64,000 bases of DNA from CAZICM01 sp964537685 (GTDB taxonomy: Bacteria; Myxococcota_A; Polyangia; Polyangiales; Polyangiaceae), in assembly GCA_964537685.1 (NCBI GenBank), contig CAZICM010000003.1, positions 124,001 to 188,000 on the forward strand, written 5' to 3'. How positions within the stretch are numbered: position 1 is the stretch's first letter; each line of letters starts with the position of its first letter. The notes beneath the pieces were generated by a model. That model did not search any database. It was given only the letters and a program-made list of their open reading frames with translations, and was not told where the DNA came from. Positions 43,158 to 52,895 of this stretch are shown here, piece after piece. The position numbers and the translations under genes are program-made.

Positions 43158-43626
43158 ACGTGCCTCACATCACCGTGACCGGTGAGATCGCGAAACATCA
43201 ACCTTGCTGGTTCTCGTCTTTCGTCCCGTGGCCCAGAAAGTTGAATTCGCGTTACCTAATAAATATATCCAAAGCGCACGGTGTGAAAGCAGAACGGCGA
43301 AATATTACGAGCACGCAACTAGAGTTTTGGAATAGATCGCGACTCGCTGGTGGTAGCTCCGATGTGCATGTGCTTGGCCAAGCCCCATTCGCCTTTTGAT
43401 TTGCCTTTTGGGTTGAGAGCAATAACGAAACGGTTAGGATTCGGGCGGCAGGGATGAAAAGCAATAAAACCAGCAAGCTTATATAATTTGCTTTCAATTT
43501 AATTGTTTTGATTGTTGAGGCGTCATTTTGGACGATGCGGTTTTGGGATATGGTTAATTTATATCCGATAGGATTTTTTATATTCGATAGGATTTTTATT
43601 CAATTTTAATGAATTTATAAGGTTCG
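43158..43626. other. AT-rich intergenic region with palindrome and 19-bp direct repeat
   Basis: This is 469 bp without a convincing gene; the short open frames here have no ribosome binding site or recognisable product. It contains the perfect 12-bp palindrome GCTTGGCCAAGC at 43372-43383. A 19-bp tandem repeat (ATATYCGATAGGATTTTTW) lies at 43561-43579 and 43580-43598. The AT content rises sharply towards the kinase gene. It should hold promoters for the divergent receiver and kinase genes. I see no tRNA or small RNA signature. Confidence 0.5.
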
Positions 43627-45357
43627 TTGTGGTTTGCACGCGAAAAGGAAGCGGCCGAGCCTTGCGATCTTCCTGGGGCTCGCCGACGATTCGGGGAAGC
43701 CGTGGGCATAAAGACGACCGGTAGAGCCTCTCTTCGCACACTTCGGGGATTGGTGTGTCCGCGCTGCCACCGGCATGTGGAGGAGTCCGCCCAGGCGGTT
43801 GCGGGGTCGGTTCTGCGCTGTCCAGGGGATGGCGCGGTGCTGGTGACGACCGATGCGCTGGCGGCCGCGGATGGCGATCCGTTTCTGGGGGCGCTGATCG
43901 CTGGGCGCTACGCCGTTTTGAGCAGGCTGGGCGCGGGTTCGATGGGGACAGTGTACCGGGCTCGTGTGGAAAGCCAGGGCCGGGATGTTGCGGTGAAGAT
44001 TGTGCGAACCGATCGCCTGGGCGGTTCCGATGCGAAGGCGCGTTTTATGCGCGAGGTGCGGGCGATGAGCATGCTGCAATCGCCGCACACGGTTACGGTT
44101 TACGATTTCGGTGAGGTGCCCAGGGCCGATTTGCCCGGCGGGGAAGACGAGCCTTTTGCGGATGGGGCTCCGGTTTTTTATTTGGCCATGGAGCTTTTGC
44201 TGGGGGAGCCGCTGGGCGAACGGCTGGCGCGGTGTTTTCGGCTGAGTGTTCAGGAGAGTTTGGGGATTGCGCAGCATGCGCTTTTGTCGCTGGCCGAGGC
44301 GCATGACAAGGGCGTGATCCACCGGGATTTGAAGCCTGACAATTTGTTTCTCACCGAGCCGGAAGGTCCGGGGCAGGAAGAGATCTGCAAGCTGCTTGAT
44401 TTCGGCATCGCTAAAATCGCGGACGATAAAAATGGCGCCAAGCACGGCGTTGTGGGTGCGGCGGACACACAGGAAGGCGTTGTGTTTGGGACGCCGCGCT
44501 ACATGTCTCCCGAGCAGGCTCAGGGCAAAAGCGTTGATGCGCGCAGCGATTTGTACACGCTGGGTGTGCTGCTCTATCAAATGCTGGTCGGCGAGCCTCC
44601 TTTTGTGGATGACGAGGCCGTGGTCGTGATGGCCCATCACATCAAGACGCAGCCGATACCGCCCGATGCAGCGGCGCCCGATGCGGGAATTCCTGCTGAA
44701 GTGTCGGGTTTGGTGATGCGGGCTCTTGCGAAAGATCCGGCCCTGCGGCCTCAGAGCGCCCGGGAGTTTTTCCGCGAGATCGAAAAGGTGATGAGGCCCG
44801 GTGTTGAGGAGCCCGAGACCTTGGGCGCGGGATTGCTCGAGGTGCCTGTGAATGCGCCTGCGGAAAGCTCCGAATCGGGGCGAGCATTTGCGGAGCCACA
44901 GAAGCGGGGCGGGGACTCGAGGGCTTCGGGGTTTCATTGGGGCCGCGCCCTTGTTGCGGTGCTTGCCGTGGCGTGCGGCGTGACGGTTGGCATTTGGATG
45001 TTTGAGTTTTCGCGCTCAAGGCTTGCGCTGGTTGCGGCGCCCGTGGAAAGCGCGATGGTGAGCGCGGAGCTTTCCGCTTCTGCGCCAGCATTGAGTGCGA
45101 GCGCGAGTGCGTTCGCGGCGCCGGTTGAGCTCGGAGATATCGACGCGGATGATGCCGGAGCCGCGGTGGATGCCGGTGCTCTGTCCGATGATGCGGGTCT
45201 GGCTGACTCCGGAACAGATACGGCGCTGGAATCGGCTCCGCCGGGCTATTCGAGCGCGTCGCCGATGGCCTCGGGCAGCGCGAAATGGCCGGCCGTGTCA
45301 ACATCGGTGCGCCCGCCGCCATTTCGCATTCACCGGCGCTTCAACAGCGAACGCTGA
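43627..45357 (+). CDS. Ser/Thr protein kinase with N-terminal zinc ribbon and transmembrane anchor
   Basis: In this protein of up to 576 residues, an N-terminal Cys pair CPRCHRHV with a later RCPGDG suggests a small zinc ribbon. The kinase domain (about 90-380) has GAGSMGTVYRA, the ATP lysine in DVAVKIV, HRDLKPDN, DFGIAK and GTPRYMSPEQ. A transmembrane helix follows near 440-460 (ALVAVLAVACGVTVGIWMF), then an Ala/Ser/Asp-rich extracytoplasmic tail. The frame opens at a TTG (43627), and several GTG codons inside are possible, so the start is uncertain. The next gene encodes the giant TPR protein. Confidence 0.88.
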   Translation: MWFAREKEAAEPCDLPGARRRFGEAVGIKTTGRASLRTLRGLVCPRCHRHVEESAQAVAGSVLRCPGDGAVLVTTDALAAADGDPFLGALIAGRYAVLSRLGAGSMGTVYRARVESQGRDVAVKIVRTDRLGGSDAKARFMREVRAMSMLQSPHTVTVYDFGEVPRADLPGGEDEPFADGAPVFYLAMELLLGEPLGERLARCFRLSVQESLGIAQHALLSLAEAHDKGVIHRDLKPDNLFLTEPEGPGQEEICKLLDFGIAKIADDKNGAKHGVVGAADTQEGVVFGTPRYMSPEQAQGKSVDARSDLYTLGVLLYQMLVGEPPFVDDEAVVVMAHHIKTQPIPPDAAAPDAGIPAEVSGLVMRALAKDPALRPQSAREFFREIEKVMRPGVEEPETLGAGLLEVPVNAPAESSESGRAFAEPQKRGGDSRASGFHWGRALVAVLAVACGVTVGIWMFEFSRSRLALVAAPVESAMVSAELSASAPALSASASAFAAPVELGDIDADDAGAAVDAGALSDDAGLADSGTDTALESAPPGYSSASPMASGSAKWPAVSTSVRPPPFRIHRRFNSER

Positions 45358-45489
45358 ATCATTGCAAGCGAGAAGTTCGTGACGAAGAGCTTCTGGCTCG
45401 TACAAGGCCGAATGCCTTCGCTCGGAGCGAAGAAGACAAGACCTACCTATACGTAGTGTTGTCGAACGTGTAACTTCGCCCATCGAACG
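45358..45489. other. Intergenic region with short hairpin before giant TPR gene
   Basis: This is 132 bp. A hairpin at 45416-45432 (CTTCGC against GCGAAG with a 5-nt loop) is visible but not followed by a T-run. It may be a weak terminator or part of the 5' leader of the TPR gene. No ribosome binding site is obvious near the downstream ATG. Confidence 0.4.
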
Positions 45490-48400
45490 ATGGACCCTCG
45501 CGAGATGGAAATGCTGGTTCAGCGCCTTGTCGCCAACCCTCACGACGAGGACGCGCTGACATCTGCTCACCGTGCCGGACAGCAGAACCCACAAGTGTAT
45601 GCAATTCTGCTTGAAAAAGTGGGCACGGCGACGGCCGACCCAGGCATTGCAGCACACTGGTTAGGCCAGGCCGCAGCCGTGTGGTCGATGACCTTGGGCG
45701 ATGTGCCTCAGGCCGTGCGCGTGCTGATGCTCGCGCTGGATAAAGATCCGACGCAGCGCGCGCCGTTCGAGCGGATCGTGCAGATGTACCGCGAAAAGGG
45801 CGATGTCGCTTCGCTGGTCGCTGTGTACGAGCGCCAGGCCAAAGCGCTGGCTCCTCTTGCGTATGAGCGTGCGGATGTGCGCGCGCAGTTGGGCGCCCTT
45901 CATGAAGAGATGGCGCGCATGTTTAGCGAAGCTCCGCTATTCCGGCCGGATCGCGCTGTTGAAAATTGGAAGCGGGTGGTCGAGCTGTCACCGCAGAATG
46001 CGTATGCGATTTATTCGGTACGCGAGCTGTTGAAGCAGCATGGGCAGTTCGCCGAGGCGATTCCCTATTTTGCGCGCGAGCAAGCGATTGTCGACGATCC
46101 TCAGCGCAAGATGGCGCTCTTTCGCGATGAAGCGGATGTGCGCAGGCGGGCCCGCGATTTGGCTGGATGTGCGCAGGCCATCCGGGGAGCGCTCGCGATT
46201 GCCAATAACGATCCCAGCCTGATGCAGGAACTCGCGCTTCTTATCGTTGAGAGGGTGAGCGGCGGGGAGCCTGTTCCACAGCATGAGCGGGACGAGGCCG
46301 TGAGGATTTTTGTGACGCTCGCTGAAATGTACGACGGCGAATATGGCTTGTCGTACGCGCGTTCGGCGCTGCAGATCGCTCCTGGCCACGATCGCGCGAT
46401 GCAGCTTGCGGATCATTACGGCAAGCAGCTTGGCCGGACCGCGGAGCTTGCGCCTTTGTACGCGGCGTACGTGCAGGCGAATCCAGCGGGATTCATGGCA
46501 GGCGAAGCGCGTTCTCAGTCGGATTCGCGCCAGACGGGCATTCCGGGGATGATGGCCGCGCCGCCCGCGATGCAGCCTGCAGTCATGCAGCAGGCGCCTC
46601 AAGTGTCAGTGCCCACTGCGCCTCAGTTTGGTGTAGCCGCGGGGCCGCAGTTTGGTGCGCCTCCACAGCCTGCCATGCCAGTCATGCCAGCGGCGATGCC
46701 GGGGCCGGCAGGGGATATGTCGGCGGGACGAGCTCCGTCTCAATCGGCGATGCCTGCGGTGGTCGTGCCGGTGGCTGCTACTTCCCAGCCCGCGGCTGCT
46801 TCCCAGCCTGCCGCCGCGCCGCCCGCAGCACCTTCTGCGCCGGCTGCCGATGCCCTGCCTCAGCTTCTCGAGGACGCGATGGCCGAGGCGCAAAAGGGAA
46901 GGAAGCCTCAGGCGCTCGCCAAATACCGCGAGGTATTGAAGATCGATCCCGCGAACAGCGAAGCGCTTTCCTGGGTGGAAGACCACCTTCGCCAGAAGCG
47001 CATGTACGCCGATTTGCGCGATGTGCTGCTCGCCGCATCCCGCGTACCCACCGTGTCCGTCGACACGCGCAAGGCACAGCTCAAGGATGTTGCAGGTATC
47101 TGCGAGTCTCAGCTTCGCGACATCGAAACGGCGATTCAGGCATGGAAACAGATCTGCCAAATCGATCGGGGCGACGATCAAGCGCGCGAGCAGCTCCGCC
47201 GGCTCTTGGAGCGGGGCGCACGCTGGGATGATTTGGCAACACTGCTCGAGCAAGAGGCGATGAGCGCGACCGACGTCGAGCAGAAAATCGCGCTCGAGAA
47301 AAAGCTCGCCACGCTTCACGAGCAAAAGCGCAAGGATGTCGTTGCAGCAGCCGAGGCGTGGTCGCGCATCGCGGGCCTTGCCCCTGACGACGAGACGGCG
47401 ATACCCACGGCGATTAAGCTGTTTGAGAAAGGCGAGCGCTTTGATCTGGCCGCTCAGGTCATCACCGACAACATTCCCGGCGTTCAGGAGAAAGATCAGC
47501 GCAGCTCGCTGCTTCAAAAGCTTGGAGAGCTCCGCACCAAACTGAACGATCCCGCGGCTGCCGGTGATGCGTTTGCGGAGGCTGCCGAGGCATCTGGCCA
47601 GTCCAAGTTGTGGGAGCTCGCCGAGAAGGCGTACCTCGCCGCCAACCGCTTTTCGGACGCAGCGAATGCGGTGGAGCAGCGGGCTACACTCACGGAAGGC
47701 AAAATGCAGGCGGCGCTTTACGCCCAGGCCGCCGACTTGCTGATGAAAGCCGGAGATGTATCGGGAGCCATTCAGAGGCTTGAGCAGGCATCCGAGATCG
47801 ATCCGGCCAACGACGGATATGCCCAGGCGCTGGATGAGCACTACAAGCGCGAAAACCGCCTTCCCGACTTGGTCTCTTATTTGCTCGCGCGCGCCGAAAA
47901 GCTCAGCGACAAGCCCAAGCGAATTACGTGCAGGCGCACGGCGGCCGAAGTGCAGCGCACCATCGGCGATCGCGAAGGGGCGCGGGAGAGTTTGCTGGCC
48001 CTCCTTCAGGACGGCGACGACACTGAAGCCCTAAAAATACTCATCGAAGATGCCATTGAACGGAACGACTACCAGGATGCTGTCGAACTGCTCAAACGGC
48101 TGGGAGCGCTCGCCTCAAACCCCGCCGAAAAACTGGCGATTGCATTGCGCGAGGCCAAGATTCTCGAGGACAACATCGACGACACCGAAGGCGCGATTGA
48201 ACGCTACGAAGCGATCCTAAAGTCGATCGATCCTAAGAATCGCCAAGCCCTTGCGGCCATTGCCAATCTCGAGGAACAGCGCGGCAACGCGAAGGGCACG
48301 GCTCATGCGCTTGAGCGGGAAGTCCTTCTGGCCGACGGCGAGGAGCGCGTCGAAATCGCGCAGCGGCTGGCGCGGCTCTACGAGGGCGAACTCGCCGATC

Positions 48401-50943
48401 CGCGGGCCGCGATCAAAGCGCTCGATATTGTGAACCAAGCCGATCCAGAAGACTTTGACGCCATTGCGCGCCTTCAGACGCTCTGCGAACAAGTCGGGGA
48501 TTGGCCGCGCGTCGCCACGCTGATGACTTCGCTGATCGAAGTCGAAGGCGACGAAGAAGAAGCCTCGCGCATGACGCTCAGGCTGTCAGAGATTCTCGAG
48601 CAGAAACTGGGTAGGGGCGACGAAGCGCTGGCAGCGCTTGCCCATATGGCCGATCAAGGCGATGCGCCTTGCCGCGAAGCCTATGTCGAGCTCGGTGACA
48701 GGCTTGGATGGAAAGGCATTGTCGCTACCAAACTGGTGGCCTGGAACGAAACAGGAATGGGGCCTGCACGCAATGAAGCGCTGCGCGGGGCCTTTACCCG
48801 TTTCCTCGAGATCGGCCGCGAACAAGACGCGCTTCGGGTCGCAATGGAGTTGTTCCGCTCGCGAGGCATGGAGCGCGCGCTTGCCGAGCGAGTCGAAGAG
48901 ATCGCCGTCCGGCTCAAGGATTTGGAAGCGCTGAGTTCGGCCCACGATCTGCTCGCCAAAGATCTCTCCGGTCCCCAGAAAGCCGCGGAGTATGTCCGGC
49001 AGGCTGAAGTGAAAGTTCACGCCGGCGTGGATGCCAATGAAGCCATCATGCACGGCGAATCAGCGCTGGCGAGCGTTCCTCCTGCGGATGTTGAACCGCT
49101 GCTCACGACGCTGGCCAGCCTCGCCAAAGCGCCATCGCAGCTTGTCGACATTTACGAGCGACAAGTCAGCCGCTGCCGGGCTCCTGCAGATCGCCTTTCG
49201 GCGCTGGCGCGGGCGGCCCAGGTTGCGGCTGAACAAAGCATGAATGACCGCGCCCGCGGCTTCTTCGAACTCGCCCTCAGCGGCGGAATTCAAGACGAAG
49301 CGCTCGCTTCAATTGAGAACGTCGCGCGCGCGGCCGATCAGCGTTCAGGCAGTGCCGCCCTGCGGACGATTTTGGCTGAAGCCCTTGCGGCGGGCGGACA
49401 AGGATCTCGCGACGGCGGGCGAACGCGGGGAGCGCTGCTCAGGCGTGCCGCCAATATTGCCGCGACCGAACTCGGCGACATTGAACGCGCATTTAAATGG
49501 CTTGGCGATTCACTCATCGCCCATGTGGACGACACAGCCTTAGGCGCACTCGAAGACCTTGGGCAGCGCACCAACAACATGGCCCGCATCGAAGCGACGT
49601 ATGCGCGGGCTCTCGAAGAAGTGTTCGACGGACCGCTTGTCCGCAAGCTCATTGGGCGGCGCGCGCGCCTTCGCCGCGACGTGCTCGGCGATCGAAAAGG
49701 CGCCGCCGTCGACTTGAAAAAGCTTCACGATCTGTCGCCCGCCGATCAAGACATCATGAACGAGCTCAGCGCGCTTCTGACCGAGCTCGGCGATCACCGC
49801 GGGATGATTCAGCTCTACGAAGATCAAATTCTTCGCGGCCGCGATCCTGCTCAGCGGGCCGAGCTTGCCCGGAAAGTGGCTCGCATTTGGGAAGAAGACA
49901 TCGGCGATGCGAGAGAAGCCGCGGATGCCTGGCGGCGCGTGTTGCGCATGAAGGCAGGCGATCAAGAAGCCACGGCCGGATTGGAACGGGCGAAAAACGG
50001 CAAGCTCAAGAGGCCGCCGCCCAAGCCTGTGATTCCCGTGTCTCAGCCGACTTCTGCGCCCAGTGCCTCGTCGCCCCCGCCTCCCGCTCCTGCCGCACCT
50101 GCCGCCGTTGCGCTGCCCAATATCGTTGCCGCTCCGCCCGCTGCCTCGATTGCGGACGACGAAAATCCGACGGCCGATCAAGCACCTCCCGGGCTCTCAC
50201 CGACGGCCGGATACGCAGCCGCACCGGCCGAGCTTCAGCCCGCGGTACAAGCGCCGCCCGCGGAAGCGCCTCAAAACTACGCATACCCCGCTGCGGTTCA
50301 GCAGACTCCGGCCGGCTACGAAAACCAGGGATACGCCTATCCGGCGGCAGCCCAAGACTATGCGCAGCCGGCGCCGCAGGCTCAGCCCGAGCAGCCGCAG
50401 CAGCAAGCCTACGATGCTCAGCAAGGTTATGCCGCTCAGCCCGCGCCCGCGTACAGCGCGGAGCAGGCCGCCGCGTACCAACAGCATCCAGGCTATGCGC
50501 AGGCCGCCTATGTACCTCAGCCGGCCTATGCACAGCCTTCTGCCTACGATGCGCAGGCCCAGGCGCCGTACGCACCGCCCGGACACGAAGGCTATGCGGC
50601 TCAAAACGGCTACAGCTATGCCGAACAGCAAGCCGCGTACGCCCAGCAGCAAGCCGCGTATGCGCAACAGCAAGCCGCGTACGCCCAGCATCAAGCCGCC
50701 TATGGCGATGCTGCTGCCCAGGCGTATGCGCAACAGCAGGCCGCCTATGCTCAGCAGGCTTATTCAGCGGCCTATGGCGCTCAAGATCCAAACTACGGCG
50801 CCTACGTTCAATCCAACCAATATCCGCAGCCGCCCGCCTACGTTGCACCGCCCGCTCCTGTTCAGAATCCTGCGGGCGCACCCGGTGAAGTGAGCGATGC
50901 CGATCTCGAAGACGACGAGGCGCCTTCTCTCCGCCGCTCGTAA
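45490..50943 (+). CDS. Giant TPR-repeat protein with Tyr/Ala/Gln-rich tail
   Basis: This 1817-residue protein has no signal peptide or membrane helix. Residues 1-330 are TPR-like helices (AVENWKRVVELSPQNAYAIY). A Pro/Ala/Met-rich linker occupies about 345-455. A long array of TPR and HAT-like repeats fills about 460-1510 (ALAKYREVLKIDPANSEAL, AAAEAWSRIAGLAPDDETAI, AIQRLEQASEIDPANDGYA). The last 300 residues are a low-complexity tail with repeated YAQQQAA heptads. Such giant TPR proteins are common in myxobacteria and probably act as scaffolds; the partner is unknown. It is followed without a gap by an S66 peptidase gene (stop TAA joined to ATG). Confidence 0.82.
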   Translation: MDPREMEMLVQRLVANPHDEDALTSAHRAGQQNPQVYAILLEKVGTATADPGIAAHWLGQAAAVWSMTLGDVPQAVRVLMLALDKDPTQRAPFERIVQMYREKGDVASLVAVYERQAKALAPLAYERADVRAQLGALHEEMARMFSEAPLFRPDRAVENWKRVVELSPQNAYAIYSVRELLKQHGQFAEAIPYFAREQAIVDDPQRKMALFRDEADVRRRARDLAGCAQAIRGALAIANNDPSLMQELALLIVERVSGGEPVPQHERDEAVRIFVTLAEMYDGEYGLSYARSALQIAPGHDRAMQLADHYGKQLGRTAELAPLYAAYVQANPAGFMAGEARSQSDSRQTGIPGMMAAPPAMQPAVMQQAPQVSVPTAPQFGVAAGPQFGAPPQPAMPVMPAAMPGPAGDMSAGRAPSQSAMPAVVVPVAATSQPAAASQPAAAPPAAPSAPAADALPQLLEDAMAEAQKGRKPQALAKYREVLKIDPANSEALSWVEDHLRQKRMYADLRDVLLAASRVPTVSVDTRKAQLKDVAGICESQLRDIETAIQAWKQICQIDRGDDQAREQLRRLLERGARWDDLATLLEQEAMSATDVEQKIALEKKLATLHEQKRKDVVAAAEAWSRIAGLAPDDETAIPTAIKLFEKGERFDLAAQVITDNIPGVQEKDQRSSLLQKLGELRTKLNDPAAAGDAFAEAAEASGQSKLWELAEKAYLAANRFSDAANAVEQRATLTEGKMQAALYAQAADLLMKAGDVSGAIQRLEQASEIDPANDGYAQALDEHYKRENRLPDLVSYLLARAEKLSDKPKRITCRRTAAEVQRTIGDREGARESLLALLQDGDDTEALKILIEDAIERNDYQDAVELLKRLGALASNPAEKLAIALREAKILEDNIDDTEGAIERYEAILKSIDPKNRQALAAIANLEEQRGNAKGTAHALEREVLLADGEERVEIAQRLARLYEGELADPRAAIKALDIVNQADPEDFDAIARLQTLCEQVGDWPRVATLMTSLIEVEGDEEEASRMTLRLSEILEQKLGRGDEALAALAHMADQGDAPCREAYVELGDRLGWKGIVATKLVAWNETGMGPARNEALRGAFTRFLEIGREQDALRVAMELFRSRGMERALAERVEEIAVRLKDLEALSSAHDLLAKDLSGPQKAAEYVRQAEVKVHAGVDANEAIMHGESALASVPPADVEPLLTTLASLAKAPSQLVDIYERQVSRCRAPADRLSALARAAQVAAEQSMNDRARGFFELALSGGIQDEALASIENVARAADQRSGSAALRTILAEALAAGGQGSRDGGRTRGALLRRAANIAATELGDIERAFKWLGDSLIAHVDDTALGALEDLGQRTNNMARIEATYARALEEVFDGPLVRKLIGRRARLRRDVLGDRKGAAVDLKKLHDLSPADQDIMNELSALLTELGDHRGMIQLYEDQILRGRDPAQRAELARKVARIWEEDIGDAREAADAWRRVLRMKAGDQEATAGLERAKNGKLKRPPPKPVIPVSQPTSAPSASSPPPPAPAAPAAVALPNIVAAPPAASIADDENPTADQAPPGLSPTAGYAAAPAELQPAVQAPPAEAPQNYAYPAAVQQTPAGYENQGYAYPAAAQDYAQPAPQAQPEQPQQQAYDAQQGYAAQPAPAYSAEQAAAYQQHPGYAQAAYVPQPAYAQPSAYDAQAQAPYAPPGHEGYAAQNGYSYAEQQAAYAQQQAAYAQQQAAYAQHQAAYGDAAAQAYAQQQAAYAQQAYSAAYGAQDPNYGAYVQSNQYPQPPAYVAPPAPVQNPAGAPGEVSDADLEDDEAPSLRRS
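50611..50775 (+). repeat. 21-bp heptad-coding tandem repeats (YAQQQAA)
   Basis: Near-identical 21-bp units coding for AAYAQQQ are repeated about six times in the tail of the giant TPR gene, with wobble changes such as TAC or TAT and GCC or GCG. Such units can slip during replication, so strain length differences are likely. Confidence 0.75.
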
Positions 50944-51876
50944 ATGATTATTCCCAAACCTTTATGTCCGGGTGACGCCATTTCCATTGTGGCGCCCGCG
51001 AGCCCCTTTGAACCCGTGCTCGCCTGGGTAGGAATGGGATATTTAAGCCAACGCTATCGTATTCGTTTTGAACGGGGCCTCTTTTCCCGGAGCGGCTATC
51101 TCGCCGGAAATGATGAAAGGCGCCGCGAAGAATTGCAGAAAGCCCTTTGCGATCCCCAAACAAAAGCGATTTGGGCTGCCCGCGGAGGCTATGGAGTACT
51201 CCGCATTCTCAAGGATATCGACTGGAGCCCGCTGACCGAAAATCCCAAATGGATCGTTGGTTTTTCAGATATTACTGCATTGCACCTGGAAGCCCATCGC
51301 GTTGGTGTTGCCTCAATACACGGCGCTCATATCACCGCATTGGGCCGGGCCGATGAAAGAACGAGAAAATCCATTGTTCAATTGCTTGAGAACCCCGCAC
51401 AAGATCGCAAATTCACGGGATTGAAAACAATAACGAAAGGAATTGCCGAGGGACCCCTGTTCGGAGGCAACCTAACCTTGCTTCATGCCTGTGCCGCTGC
51501 GGGACGCCTTCATATTCCGCCTGGAAGCCTATTGCTATTGGAAGATGTAACTGAACGTCCCTATCGAATTGACCGGATGCTGGCATCCCTTTCGTTGGGG
51601 AATCACCTATCCCGGCTTGGCGCCATCATTCTTGGGGATTTTGATCAGTGTGACCCGCTATCCGATGGAATTCGCGTCGAACAAGTCCTTCAAGAACACC
51701 TATCTGGTCTTGGAATCCCTGTTATTGCCGGCGCTCCCATTGGCCACGCCCGCCGCAACGAACCCGTCGTCCTGGGGAGCCGCGCCCTTGTAACGGCTGC
51801 CGAAAGCGGCGCGGAACTCACATTGTTTGGGGTATCTCATTCACCTTCACCAAAAAATCGAACCCCGTTCCTTTAG
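50944..51876 (+). CDS. S66-family peptidase (LD-carboxypeptidase / LdcA-like)
   Basis: This 310-residue protein has the S66 features: GDAISIVAPASPFEP at the start, a nucleophile Ser in IVGFSDITALH after AARGGYG, the Glu in LLLEDVTERPYRIDRML and the His in GAPIGHARRNEPV. LdcA enzymes trim the terminal D-Ala from murein tetrapeptides in the cytoplasm; microcin-immunity relatives share the fold. The ATG directly follows the stop of the giant TPR gene, so the two are coupled. The 3' end overlaps the convergent acyltransferase gene by 30 bp. Confidence 0.92.
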   Translation: MIIPKPLCPGDAISIVAPASPFEPVLAWVGMGYLSQRYRIRFERGLFSRSGYLAGNDERRREELQKALCDPQTKAIWAARGGYGVLRILKDIDWSPLTENPKWIVGFSDITALHLEAHRVGVASIHGAHITALGRADERTRKSIVQLLENPAQDRKFTGLKTITKGIAEGPLFGGNLTLLHACAAAGRLHIPPGSLLLLEDVTERPYRIDRMLASLSLGNHLSRLGAIILGDFDQCDPLSDGIRVEQVLQEHLSGLGIPVIAGAPIGHARRNEPVVLGSRALVTAAESGAELTLFGVSHSPSPKNRTPFL

Positions 51877-52767
51877 GCCACGATTAATCATCGATTGAAT
51901 TGAAACCCGGACTTCCGCGACCTTTTCCTCGATCACACTATCGTCGTCATCCGGATCGCCCGAGAAAAACATCGGCTCTCCAAAATAAATCCGGTATTTG
52001 GTCGGGAGAGGCAATTGCCCGCCCGGCACAAATACTTGAGGAAGCAAAGGCAGCGCGGGCATTCCCAAGGCTTTGGCCAATCGCTCCGCATTGCCAAAAG
52101 AAATATATTGCTCCTCGGCGCCGATAACGGCCACCGGAACAACCGGCGTATCGGTTTCAAGCGCAAGCCGCATAAATCCAAGCCCAAACTCGCTGAGCTT
52201 ATACCGGTCGGCGAAAGGCTTTGAAATCCCCCGTATTCCCTCTGGAAATACCAAAAGCGCCTCACCCCGATTTAACAATAGCCGCGCATTTTCCGGAACC
52301 CCGACCACTTGCCCCACCTTTGAAAAAAACATCGAAACAAAAGGCAAGGTCTGCGACCACTTCTCCACCATGCTCCTCGCAATGCGCGGAGGATTCGCAT
52401 TGAGGAACATACTCGCTTCAATCATCACGCCATCCAGCGGAATCTGCCCCGAATGATTGGACACCAATAAAACGCGCCCAGCGGGCACCCGCTCAATGCC
52501 AAACACCTCGCTCCGGAAATAATGTCGGTGAAGAAAAACAGCCGTAGCAATCGCATATTTGGCCCAATCAGGGTCCAGTCCGAAAGGGTCCACGCCATTT
52601 TCTAAAATAGGCGCGGCCACCTGCTTAAAGCGCTCCTCAAAATCGGGCCCCAGCACGCGCCTCCACAGCTCATCCGCCCGCGCGCCATCAGGGCCTGTTT
52701 GCATCCAAGGCACGGCACCGCGCTTTGTGAATTGCGCAAACTTATTGAAAAATCCCGGGGCAGCCAT
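51847..52767 (-). CDS. Lysophospholipid acyltransferase (PlsC-like)
   Basis: This 306-residue protein has the acyltransferase block I as VSNHSGQIPLDG and block III as VFPEGIRGISKPF. It also has VPVVPVAVIGAEEQYI and YRIYFGEPMFF. The spacing His-X6-Asp differs from the HX4D of standard PlsC but is common in the relatives with NHSGxxPxDG. It should transfer an acyl chain to a lysophospholipid or related acceptor at the inner membrane. The substrate is unknown. It is divergent from the SDR gene with 128 bp between starts. Confidence 0.9.
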   Translation of the reverse strand: MAAPGFFNKFAQFTKRGAVPWMQTGPDGARADELWRRVLGPDFEERFKQVAAPILENGVDPFGLDPDWAKYAIATAVFLHRHYFRSEVFGIERVPAGRVLLVSNHSGQIPLDGVMIEASMFLNANPPRIARSMVEKWSQTLPFVSMFFSKVGQVVGVPENARLLLNRGEALLVFPEGIRGISKPFADRYKLSEFGLGFMRLALETDTPVVPVAVIGAEEQYISFGNAERLAKALGMPALPLLPQVFVPGGQLPLPTKYRIYFGEPMFFSGDPDDDDSVIEEKVAEVRVSIQSMINRGLKERGSIFW

Positions 52768-52895
52768 AAAACAGAGCGCACGATATCAAGCGCCACCTCT
52801 CCCGAGAAGGGCATCGGCAGCGGCGCATCCAATTCTTTTTATTGCGCAATGCTCTTGACGGAACGCGCTCGAAACGGCGACCTTTGACGCGCGCC

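Noticed and set aside
43160..43399. Small gene of 79 codons in the long spacer
   Set aside because: GTG start without ribosome binding site, no family resemblance, and it lies in an AT-rich regulatory spacer.
45416..45432. Hairpin as intrinsic terminator
   Set aside because: The stem is only 6 bp with a 5-nt loop and no T-run follows.
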